From Tranzscheliella williamsii (taxonomy: Eukaryota; Basidiomycota; Ustilaginomycetes; Ustilaginales; Ustilaginaceae): a DNA stretch of 64,000 nt. Position numbers and translations under genes: made by a program. Shown piece after piece: positions 52,984 to 64,000 of the stretch. The number at the start of each line of letters is the position of its first letter. Position 1 is the first letter of the stretch. The stretch spans positions 186,001 to 250,000 of the forward strand of contig JALBYF010000011.1 in the NCBI GenBank assembly GCA_023212725.1. Reading direction: 5' to 3'. The notes below the pieces were generated by a model, which saw only the letters and a list, made by a program, of their open reading frames with translations, was not told the DNA's origin and searched no databases.

Positions 52984-53300
52984 ACAGGCAGCACGGAACA
53001 AAGCGGCAAGGCAGTCGGAACAGAAAGCACGGTCGGATAGTTGGACACCGACTGCTCTGCTGGGCAGGCGCCGAGGCGGCATCGAAGGTTCAGCGCAGGA
53101 AATCGAAGAATCAGGCAGGAGAAGAAGAATACTCATGCATGCCTGGGGAGGCGCTCTGCTGCTGAGTCCAAGGCCGCACTTCCGAGCAGTGGCATAAACA
53201 CCCAATCAAAATGACCCAATCAGATTGGCACTTTTGTTCCCATGCGCATGAACCGTGATGGCCCTATCGGACAAGCACTATAGCAGAGACAAGCGGAGCA

Positions 53301-53375
53301 CGGCGAGGCACAGCAGCACAAAGCGGCACAAAGCAGCGCAAAAGCAGCGTAAAGCAGCGCAGTGCAGTGGCAACG
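53301..53375 (+). repeat. Degenerate AAAGCAGCG repeat tract
   Basis: Units close to CACAAAGCRGCG / AAAGCAGCGY recur about six times over 75 bp. Confidence 0.7.
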
Positions 53376-55780
53376 CAGAGGGCAGATCAGGTTAACAGCC
53401 GATGGGTGGCGGCGGGGCTTTTTGATTACTATTCACGCTGAGCTGCAGACGGAATAGAAAGAACTTGCATTTGGAGGATTTGCATTTGGACCTCCGTTCG
53501 TCGCGCAAGTACGGCATTAAGAATCGAAGCTGCCAAAGAAACAAGGAAATGGGTTTCGCAGCTTTCGTTGTCCGATGCCTCAGCCCCTTTCGCAGGGGAT
53601 CAGCCGGTTGCAAGCGGTTGCTGGCTGTCTATGCCAAACCAGACTACTGTTGCAAGGTGACGCCAGCAGGTGACACGGCACGGCTGCTCGGGAAAAGACT
53701 GCGCTGGTGTGAGGCGGTGTGACGGCTTTGCGGCAATACCGTCGAGATTGGAAACAATGATCCGGCCGGCCACCAGAATCCTGACTGGGAAGAAGGGGAT
53801 CCAGATGCGAAGCCGCCAGAACTGCGCTGCTGCAGGCGACGGAATCAACCCAAAAGAGGCAGGTGCAATGGCGTCAGCCTTTGTCTTTTTCGGGCAGTGG
53901 GCCCCAACTCCCCTTTCACAACACGGAGCCGAGCGGCCATTCAAAACTTCTCTGCATGGTCTTCTCTTCAATTGTCGAGCTCAGCTGTTGAAAGGTGCAA
54001 GTTTACAACTCACCGCCAGCTTTGCCAAACCCACTGTGACGCGTCTTCGGAATTGCATTCAGGAAACATCGGAGTTGCAAGCGAGCGCTGCGCTGACACA
54101 ATGCTGTTCAGACTCCCACCGCTACTCACAATGCGCAGTTACCAGCTCTCCAGGCCAGCTCAACAACAAGGCCGTGGTGAGGTGGGTGCAGCGCAAGGTA
54201 GGGTGGATGTAAAACCAAGCCATCTGCAACCTGGATAGGCAACGATAACGAAAGCAGCCTAGTCGGTTGTACGTACAGGCGCAGGTCTGTGGCTGCATCA
54301 GGTCGACTGAGCCCGTTCTCTACCTTGCACGGTCGAGCTGGCAGTGGCTGTTGGATATCTGTGAAATGGCTGTCGGATGCTGACACCCTACCTGTGTCAC
54401 TCGCGCTGAAGAGAACCTTACCAACTCACGCCATCGGGCGATGCGCAAAGCTGCACCTGAGCACCTCGCTTCGAACATCCGACGCTGAATGGGCTCGTTG
54501 CGAAGGCCTCGAACATCCTCCTCGACCTTCTTTCCTTCCTTGCCTTGCGCGACAGCGAACCGATAGCGCAGTCATGTTTTTTTCCTCCGTGTCTGTTGTT
54601 GGTCACAGTCGCGCATCTCGGCCTCTGAGCACTGGGGTCAGGCAACCGATAGGGTTTGCTGCGTGCTCTAATGCTATGCACCTATTCGGTCAAGTGCGAC
54701 TTTCTGCGTCGCTTGCCGGCTTGCCGTGCGGCTGCGCAGGCGGTGTCAGCCACAAGCGCTTCTCCCTGATGATTTCCCGTTAGCGCCTCAGAAGATGGGC
54801 TCTCGGTGCAATTGTCTCGATCCATCATTGGCTGCTGGCCTGACGCCACTTGACGTGTAAGGCTTCCGTTCATGTAGGAAATTGTGACGAATTCCGAACC
54901 TGATCAATTCCTATCAGATCTTTTGCCGTTCGTTCACTGATAACCCCCTCACAACGGCGCTTACGAGCGACGACTCGCTTCGCAGCACCCTCGCGGCCAA
55001 TTCGAGACACTGCTACGTCGTCAACCGAGTCGCTGGCGCCGGGTGATCTCGGTGCTATGTCCAGTGCCACACTGCACCAGTCACTCGCACCCACCGGATG
55101 GGCAGCACACAAAGCGGTCTCAATGTTTCTTCCGCGTCTCTTGCTGCAAACAAACCGCACTCCAGTCGCCAGTCGCCCTCAGTGGATGCCGATCTCGGTT
55201 GCCAGTGCCGCCCTCCTTTCCGAGGCTTTCCGGGCGCTTACGGCGAGAGCGCCAATGTTTGGCGTTCCTATGATCAACTTCTGGCCGTCCCACTGTTGCT
55301 GTAGGGACGTAGTGCTTCCTCAAGCCTATTCCGAATAGCGGCCGAGAGATGGGTGAGTAATGATGGTCTTTGCCACAGCATGCCGTGCAGCCCTGTCACC
55401 CGCTACATTCGGCAGCCCACAGGTAGTGAGCACTGCTTGGCTACCGGATGTTCGGGCAGATAAGCCTGTCGGAACTGCACCTTGCCTATCTCGTCCCGCT
55501 GAGCTGTGCGTCGATGCAATTTCCCGACCGAAGCGAGCGCTGCAATGCGAGTACGTACTACCGCATACAGGCAGCCGCGGGTCGAGACCGCTGCTTCCAA
55601 GCACGGCTCAAGCTGTCCTAGATTGGTATAGCGGCGTAGTCAGCCATTACAAAATTGGCGATTGCGCAATTTCACTTACCGAATCCCAGCGCGGAATTCG
55701 CATGTTCTCCGACCGCCTCGCATAAAATCGAATACGTTGTACCGTGACTTCCGAGACGCGCGAGTCTACACGTACGGGTT

Positions 55781-55868
55781 GGAAACATGTTCCATTGTAC
55801 ACATTCCCTTTCAGACCATTGTGGAAACGTCTGCGGAAACGAAATGGGTACAATGGAAACGCGTTTCC
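55781..55868. promoter_or_regulatory. GGAAAC cluster with nested palindromes
   Basis: GGAAAC occurs at 55781, 55823, 55835 and 55855. GGAAACGCGTTTCC (55855-55868) is a perfect 14-bp palindrome containing ACGCGT, the MluI cell-cycle box core. TCCATTGTAC (55791-55800) is the exact reverse complement of GTACAATGGA (55848-55857). GGAAACATGTTCC at 55781 is a near-palindrome. This looks like a binding-site array, but no factor can be named from the sequence. Confidence 0.45.
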
Positions 55869-57887
55869 ACCCGTGATTCCAATTCTTTCGCCTTGGGAAC
55901 GGTCTTCCTTTTCCGAGTGACCGGAACTCGCAAGCGTAATTCCGGTACACGGTCAGTGGACTCCCGAGGCCATTTGGTTGGGGATGCGTGTAAGCTGCGC
56001 AGATGAAAGAGCAGACGCGGTCACCATTTGGGCACGTTCACGCTAAACAGCGGTTGCGTTCCTAGGTGGCATCCGTGCGCTGCAAGTTGTTGCTGTCCTT
56101 CATCCGAACCAGCGCTGTGTCATGGCAGGAACGGCAGGGTTACCAGGCTCGCAAGATTGCAGCCAATCCAAAGCGTCACGATCTGTATCCGGGGACGAAA
56201 AGCGACCGCTTCGGTGAGGCGCAAAAGAGGAGGAACACTCACACTGGTCTCCGAGGACTGGCAGGCAAGCGGTAGGGGAAGCAGAAAACCACGGCAAGGC
56301 GCTCCAACTTGGCATGCCGGGCATCCATGATTCGGCAGTTAGGGCTCTCGGCGCTGCTTGCAGCGCGTCCGCAGGTCGCATGAGAACCGTACGCGCTTGC
56401 ATGAGGAAGCGGTCGCGCGCATCATCCATCCTTCTGCCGCAACGGTACACGTTGACTGCCTACGCTAGCACCGCCTGCGCGTCACACGCAACAGCAGAAG
56501 TGAGGACAGCTGACGCCCCGTCGCGCCAATGCCCGCCGGAGTGCATGACTTCCCACCTTGGCCACATTCGGCCGAGACACGTTGGTGTCACGGTGAAACC
56601 ACACTAGTTTGATAGCCTCCTCTCTCGATCCACCCTCGCGGGTCAAGGGCTAAGGGTTGGCACATGTCGAGCTACAGTGTGAGTCGCACGCCACACACGC
56701 CTCTGTTGTTGAGACCCTCGGTGTCACAAACAAACCCTTTCACCAGGCACTAGCGTGCGTGCCTTGACACTTCCACTTGCGAGCCGTGTTAGGTCACCAA
56801 GGTTGTATGCATGTGGAGGCACTCTACTCGGCCGATTTCCGGGTATGCGCCCGGGGGTGGCGGGTGCTGCAGAATGCGGGGCAACACAATGGGGCCAGCC
56901 AATGAAGTGCAAGGATGAAGCTGGTGGCCGTCGGGTCTAATGCGCGAGGCGGGGGGCGGGGTGAGCGGCGGGGCTCGGATGGGCGTGCTGTGCGTGGTGG
57001 GTGGCGGCTGGCGGCTTCGGTATGGTGTCGTTCGCAGCTGAAAGTGCGACGCGCCGCCGCCTCGCGTGACCCAGCCTCGCCGCGCCACACCCCGACACCC
57101 GCGCGCTATCGGCGTCGCCAAGGAGCATGCATTGCAGACCGGCTCGGAGCGAACACGGCACGACCGCGCGGCTCCTCACACCCACCCGGGAAGAGCGTCA
57201 CGTCGGCTCACCAGCACAGAACCGAGCGACGGAATCCACAAACCACATCCCAGCCCCCATCGCCTGCAACCCCACCCCCCTTCCCGCAGCGCTGCCTCGC
57301 CCCATCGGACGAGCTAGATACCCCGAGCGCGCCTGGCCCAAGGCCGCCGTGAAGGCAGAGCGTGCCGCTATGCGCATACGAACACAGCCCGCACAGTCAG
57401 ATGGCCAACACACGCGTGACGAGGCTGGCAACCACGGGAGAAGACGGTCGATTCAGTGCCACCAAGCCGACCGACGACATTCTGCTGTCCAAGCAGACTC
57501 ACGTCGCGACACGCCATACAATGTTGCAGCGCAGGAGGTTGCTAACAAGATCCAGAGGTCAGTCTTCACCGCGTTTCAGAGTCACTCACCAGAATACGTT
57601 GAGAGATGCTAGATGCTTGCAATGCCGGCCATCACCGCGGCGCCAATAAACAACGTTGCTTCGGCCCCGCCGTGACAGTGTGGCGCCCGCCGCTACCGGG
57701 TATGCAGAGGGCGGTACCGCGGGCCGCGGTAACCACTGTCTTGTTCTGATTGCTCGTTCCTCTTGTTGCGTTTTTGCTCGCTGGCTGGGTGGCTGTGGTT
57801 GTCACTAGCCGCCATCCATCCGCGTTGATATGATGAGCCGAACGACTATCGTGGCGGCAAACCCCGCTGGCACGAGACTGAGAACGC

Positions 57888-60252
57888 CTACGCTGTTAGA
57901 GAGTCGCTCTTGACTCTTTTGGTTTCCCCTGCTTGGGTGAACAAGTCTTGGGCGAAATCCTCGCCGTCAAGACCCCTTTTGCGGGAGGGCTCAAGACCCT
58001 GTGCCGGCAGATCCGGATCCTGCAGCTCATCATGCTCGACAAGGTCCTGAACGCCGTTCTCTCCCGCGTCCTCGACGTACTCGTCAATCTGATCCCCGTC
58101 CTCTCCTGTTGTGAAAGATAGATACCGGAAACGTCGAAGTTAGTACAATCGTCTCAATCAGAAACGAGAAAGCGACAGCTGGGAACATACCTTCTTCCTT
58201 GTATTCTTCCTCGTCATCGCCACGCTCCTCGTAGGCGTCGTGGCCACCCTCTTCCTCATATGCTTCTTCGTACCCTTCCTCGTACGCTTGCGCAGCTCCG
58301 TGAGGATCTTCTGCAAAGCCAACTCTGCTATCCTCTTCCAGCTCGTCTTCCTCGCCGTCACCGTCGATCGATTCATATTCCTCTTCGACCGCGCCATAAG
58401 CCGGCGGGGCCTGGTGGTCTGGGTCATAGCCATCGACAAAGCCACTTTGGTCTTCACCTTCCTCCTCCGCATCAGTTCTGGCGCCGCCATCCCTTTCCCC
58501 AAGCTTTTCCGTCGCATTCGCCTCGCCATTCTCCCGTCGGCGAATTGTGTCGGCATTTGCAGCCGACTCTACAGCTTCGACGGCGCCAGTACAACTCGTA
58601 CTTGCTTCGTGTTCCAATCTAGGCGCCTTCTCCTCCAAGCGCGTGCTCTCTGGATCGTCACGCACCGACGCCGCTTCATTTTCCTCATCTGGCGATCCGC
58701 GCGTCCGACCGGCATCGTCTGAAGTTAGACCGTCCGAGCTTTGCGACAGATGTGGCGCTGCTGTGGGGTGATCAGGCTCTGCTCCTGCAGGAGATTCCTG
58801 GATTTCCGCTGCCGGCCCATGCGCCTGCAATGCGTCGCCGCCCGCAACGCCATGAAGAGCGTTCTCTTGCTCCCTCGACCGCTTCAAGAGCGTCGGCTCT
58901 TGGTATGAAGAATGTGCTTCTCTGGGTGCAACAACGCCGTTTTGTCCTGCAGCGACGGGTTCTGGCTCTCCCCTGCTTGCGGCGCCGGGGCCATCGGCGA
59001 AGTGATCATCGGCGGCAGCAGGACCTACCTCCGCGGCGTCCGCCTCATCTCCATCTTCGCTCCTCTCCAGTTGGCTGCCAATGATCTTGGCGACATGCTG
59101 AGCAAGCTCGTTGTATTTGGTGATGAACCTCGAGCGCTCCGAGACCGAGATGTGGAGATTGGTGAGGTATCCCAAGCCATGATGCAACTGCAACAAGTCA
59201 TCCAGCGTGATATCACGGCAGTAAATGTTGTCCTCCTGTACGTCCAGAGACAGGTCTGGAAAGGACAGCACCAGCTCGCTGTTTTCCTCCAGAAAGTCGC
59301 CGAGCGCGACCTTGTCCCTCAAGCTCGAGAAGAGGTTCTCCAGTGGCTGCCACAAGACGTCCTCGGGGAGATCCAAGGCGAGAGCTTCAGCCTCCTCCAC
59401 ATCGGCCACCTCTGTCGGACGGTCGGATGAGGCCTCACCGACGTCGGCAAACCGAAGGAAGGTAGGACTTTCGCCAGATGTCCATGCCACAAAGTCCTGA
59501 CCGTTGAATGTGAAGTGCACTGTCTCGGGTCCATGCTCATCCGCCACATCGTCTCGTCCGCCGTCCGCTTCCCCTTTCTCTGCATCAATACCATCCGAGC
59601 GTGCCGAATCGTTCGGGATTGTACCTTCGACGACGGTATCTTCTGCGACTAGTTCATCTTCTTCGTCTTCTTGCAGCTCGTCTTCCTCCTGCGGTGCTTC
59701 TCCTTGTGATCTGTCCGCAGCGGTAGGCTGTGGCGTCTCGACCGACTCTTCAAAGGTGGCACTTGCCCCATCGGCGTCGTCTTGCGCGTCTTGCGTGACC
59801 TCAACTTTGCCCGCTTCTGCTACTGCGTCGAGATCCGTTGCGAAGGTGTCGGCGATTGACGACATGCCTTGCTTGGCTGTCTGTACGATAGAAACATGAG
59901 TCGACGCCATAGGAGTATGTCCATCCATTTCGTACACCTCGTTCTCATCTAGCAATCTGGCCGATAGGCCTGTGTCTGGCGCAGCAGACGACGTCGCTAT
60001 TGTGTGGGTGTACGTTATAGACACCGCTTCGGGGACAGAGTCAACCAGCTGCTCCTCCGGCTCGACGAGCTGCTCATCGTCAAACTCTACATCCGCGTCG
60101 TCTTCGTCCACGTGGGTGATAGAACGCCCAGCGTCGGAAAGTGCCATCGTATCGCTATGAGCGTCGGGGATGGTATCCAAGGATTGGTACTGGCCATTGG
60201 GCCACTCCTCGGAGGGATCCATCTCGTAGTCTGAGTCTACGCCGGAATCCAT
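57888..60252 (-). CDS. Acidic DUF2420-like protein, two exons
   Basis: Exon 1 is 58191-60252 and exon 2 is 57888-58105. The 85-bp intron (GTATGT...ACAACAG) gives 759 aa. The protein is strongly acidic, with long Asp/Glu/Ser/Ala-rich disordered stretches. One conserved block at about residues 305-375 (LWQPLENLFSSLRDKVALGD, FLEENSELVLSFPDLSLDVQ, EDNIYCRDITLDDLLQLHHG) resembles the fungal DUF2420 domain, whose function is unknown to me. Exon 2 adds a basic end (SRKRGLDGE, TKRVKSDSLTA) of the type seen at the C-terminus of this family and suggests nuclear location. Without the intron the frame would end in a hydrophobic, intron-like tail. The start at 60252 (MDSGVDSDYEMD) was preferred over frames reaching upstream to 60504, which read as non-coding. 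Confidence 0.75.
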
Positions 60253-60687
60253 TTCAACAAGCGCCGCTCGTTGAGTGCACCAGCCGCACGCAAGTGGAAA
60301 GTGTTTTTTTCGCCTGCAATGGCAGAAGGCGGATGCTTGAGAGTCGCCGCTGCGTATGGCAGGTTCGTGAAGGGCTTGATGAAGCGGGGCAAGCTGTGAC
60401 GGTGGTTGGAGAAGAAAGACCAGCGCGAGCGCGTGCGAGAAATGCTCAGTTTCATTCATCAGCCCGCAGCGCACTCGAAATAATGGAGAATGGTAATCAG
60501 ACAACTTGCATGGCTTCTATCAAGAATGCTTCACACGGCTGACGGCACAAACACCAGCAACCGCCTGGTTTCAAGCTCGCGCATGTACAATACGAGAACT
60601 GGGTTCTTCAGCAGAGCAGGTATTCTACAAGGTGGTGAGTTGATGGAGGGGCTGAAGGAACGGAGAAAGAAGAGCAAATATTCGGTC
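60253..60687. other. Intergenic region between the DUF2420-like and thiolase genes
   Basis: About 435 bp holding the promoter of the DUF2420-like gene and the 3' end of the thiolase gene. No other gene is seen. Confidence 0.5.
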
Positions 60688-62000
60688 TCAAGCGGAGACA
60701 ATCAAGGAAGCGCAACCCATACCGGTGCCGACACACATCGATGTGACGATGAGCTTCTTGCCGCCTTGTCGCTTGGCTTCGGCCAGAGCGGTGGCAATCT
60801 GTCGAGCCCCGGTAGCACCGAGCGGGTGGCCCATCGCAATAGCACCGCCGACCGGGTTGACCTTCTTCTTGTCAATGCCAAGGTGCTCGATGGAAAAGAG
60901 AGCCTGCGAGGCGAACGCCTCGTTGATCTCATAGAAGTCGATGTCATCCTTGGTAAGGCCAGTAAGCTCGAAGAGTCGAGGAATAGCGTAAGCTGGGCCA
61001 ACACCCATAATGTTGGGGGGGACACCGACAACAGCGCAGGTAACAAACTTGCCGAGGATCGGCAGACCATGCTTCTTGGCCGCACTTCGTCGTGCGAGGA
61101 TGACGGCGGCAGCGCCGTCACTGACCTGCGAGGCGTTACCAGCGTGGGTGAAGCCATCCTTGGCGAAAACAGGCTTGAGCTTGGACAAGGACTCGGCAGT
61201 GACGCCCTCTCGAATGCCATCGTCGGCATCCACGGTTCGCTCGTTTCCATCGTCGTCGGTGTACTTTACAGTGACAATTTCGCTCTTGAACTTGCCGGCC
61301 TTCTGTGCGGCGGCGGCCTTGGCAAAGGAGTCTGCGGCGAAAGTGTCCTGCTTCGTTCGGTCGATGTTGTACTTCTTGGCGACATTCTCGGACGTGATAC
61401 CCATGGGCATCAGACAGTCGGCTGCTTCCTCATTTTCCATGACAGCGTCAGACATCTTGGCGGGCATAACGCCAGCGCCGTAGTTGAGGGTCATCGACTC
61501 AACACCGGCACCAATGCCAATGTCAATCTGCCCGAGAGCAATCTGGTTGGCGATCTGGTTGACGGCGGCAAGACCGGATGAGCACTGTCGGTTCAGACTG
61601 TTGCATCCGGCAGTGTTGGGAATACCAGCCCAGAGAGCCCCCATTCGGGCTTGGGTGGCACCACCTCCAGGGGCAAGTACGGTTCCAACAGCAACATCTT
61701 CGATGAGCTTAGGGTCGATCTTGGACTCGGCAAGCGTACCCTTGAGGACGTTGCCGAGCATTTCCTCGGGAGCGCACTGCGAGAGACCTCCCTTCCTGGC
61801 CCGGGTGACGGCAGAACGAAGAGCAGAGACAATTACAACTGTAAAGTTGGCCGAGTAGCGAGAAAGAGTAGGGTGGTCAGCAAAGGAAAACGTCTTCACG
61901 CTTGAAGCGGGGTGAAGCGAGGGGATGGTGGGAACTCACCATCATCGTCGTGCTCGGCGAGGATGTTCTTCTTTCCTTGACGCTGTTGAATGGCAGACAT
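60688..62000 (-). CDS. POT1: 3-ketoacyl-CoA thiolase (acetyl-CoA C-acyltransferase), two exons
   Basis: Exon 1 is 61940-62000 and exon 2 is 60688-61838, with a 101-bp intron (GTGAGT...TTTACAG), giving 403 aa. This is the last enzyme of fatty acid beta-oxidation. It closely resembles the peroxisomal ACAA1/Pot1 type, not the Erg10 acetoacetyl-CoA thiolase type. Catalytic residues are intact: C106 in NRQCSSGL, H358 in AMGHPLGATGAR and C389 in MCVGTGMG. The conserved NEAFASQA and GVGPAYAIP blocks are also present. Exon 1 supplies MSAIQQRQGKKNILAEHDDD. I see no good PTS2 in it: the best registers lack either the His/Gln or the Leu/Val/Ile. The C-terminus (LIVSA) is not a PTS1. Enzyme identity is secure; compartment is uncertain. 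Confidence 0.92.
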
Positions 62001-62637
62001 GGTTGTATTAGAGACAAGGGTAAGGATAGGGACGATGTGCTACTGAGTGGCGACGCGTGTACGAGAGAAGGAAGAAGGGGAACCATTCGAATCTGCGGGG
62101 AAAGCGTTATATGGCTGACTTGAAGCCACTGCTGAGGGATCTTCCCGTGAAAGAGGCATGGCTGCGCCACCCTATCTGAACGGCAACCCGGCTGAGTTGC
62201 GCTGCATTCGGTCCGAGCTGAAATACCTAAGTCCGATTTCTGTGCCATTCTGCAAATCGGCTCCGGGCGGCTGATGCCGGAGAATGACTTTGCTCCACCT
62301 GACCAGTCCGTGATCGGGCCGATTCCCTCTATCGGGTATGGCGTTCTTTTGTCTGTACGCGCCTCCACATCCATCTGCGCATTCACAATTCACTTGGTCA
62401 GGGCCAAACCCTAACCTGCAGAAGCAGCCAGTCCTGTTTTCATGACAGACAAGGTTTATCGGTGGTTGACCAGCTAAGATGGAAACCAATACTAGAAGTA
62501 CAATGGCGGAAGTAGGGAACCACAACAAAAGGAAGAAAAAAGGAGACCAGGGCTAGCTACCAGCAACATGAGCGTGATCGGCAATCAAGATATAGGGAGG
62601 GGGAAATACGAGTGAGGGGAAGCGAAGCCAAGGCAGA
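62001..62637. other. Intergenic region, thiolase promoter and histone H3 3' side
   Basis: About 640 bp with no supported gene. Confidence 0.5.

Positions 62638-64000
<1,363 letters not shown>

Larger units (their letters stand above)
52100..57887. other. 5.8-kb gap without recognisable genes, rich in simple repeats
   Basis: No frame on either strand shows a domain or plausible coding character. The longest, at 53670-54212 and 54289-54783 plus, look random. The part nearest the Con7-like gene (52.1-53.4 kb) holds several short tandem repeats. A palindrome-rich GGAAAC cluster lies at 55.78-55.87 kb. The gap may hold a long 5' leader, enhancer elements or non-coding transcripts of the Con7-like gene. 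Confidence 0.6.

Noticed and set aside
53670..54783. Plus-strand frames of 180 and 164 codons in the 5.8-kb gap
   Set aside because: They have no domain, no codon or composition bias like neighbouring genes, and no splice partners. Frames of this length are expected by chance in GC-rich DNA.
61839..61899. Thiolase start inside the intron (MKTFSF... from a GTG codon)
   Set aside because: It needs a non-AUG start and reads intron sequence. Splicing 61839-61939 joins a normal ATG exon in frame and restores DDVVIVSALR.

Overview
This window is nuclear DNA from a basidiomycete fungus, most likely a smut or smut-related yeast of the Ustilaginales (Ustilago, Sporisorium, Moesziomyces or Pseudozyma type). 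That placement is an inference. It rests on the gene set (Con7-type zinc finger factor, YTH reader, TBC-family Rab GAP, TFIIIC subunit), on mostly intronless genes with occasional introns of about 80-130 bp carrying GTRAGT donors and CAG/TAG acceptors, and on a single dispersed 5S rRNA gene. No species is assigned.

Layout, left to right. 0-2 kb: glucosidase I of N-glycan trimming (minus strand, cut by the window edge), then a 5S rRNA gene. 4-10 kb: a KNR4/SMI1 cell-wall regulator, a three-exon small zinc-finger protein and the GPI transamidase subunit Gpi16/PIG-T. 10-19 kb: a very large ferric-reductase-like protein, a doubtful spliced locus, a three-exon small secreted protein with a strong TATA box and a 17-copy 9-bp minisatellite upstream, and signal peptide peptidase. 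20-25 kb: a Ydj1-type farnesylatable Hsp40, a secreted GH25 lysozyme and a sugar-phosphate-isomerase-like SIS protein. 26-34 kb: an MFS transporter broken by a one-base frameshift, and a three-exon YTH-domain m6A reader. 33.6-44 kb: a TBC Rab-GAP fused in one reading frame to a complete Uba4/MOCS3 enzyme, a TFIIIC 90-kDa-type subunit, a class I glutamine amidotransferase and a Caj1-type J protein. 44-45 kb: a gene-poor, A/T-richer stretch with one candidate secreted peptide. 45-52 kb: Pif1 helicase, a cystathionine gamma-synthase-like enzyme and the Con7-like factor. 52.1-57.9 kb: a 5.8-kb gap with no recognisable gene. 57.9-64 kb: an acidic DUF2420-like protein, a 3-ketoacyl-CoA thiolase and histone H3.

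There is no gene cluster for one pathway. The window is a mosaic of housekeeping genes. A secretory or ER theme recurs (glucosidase I, Gpi16, signal peptide peptidase, KNR4), and two or three secreted products (GH25 lysozyme, the 126-aa protein, the 64-aa peptide) are the most likely accessory genes. The observations most worth checking are the TBC-Uba4 fusion, the frameshifted transporter, the GH25 lysozyme, the small secreted proteins, and the structured 5.8-kb gap upstream of the Con7-like gene. Exon coordinates were worked out by hand from splice consensus and frame continuity; none is supported by transcript data.
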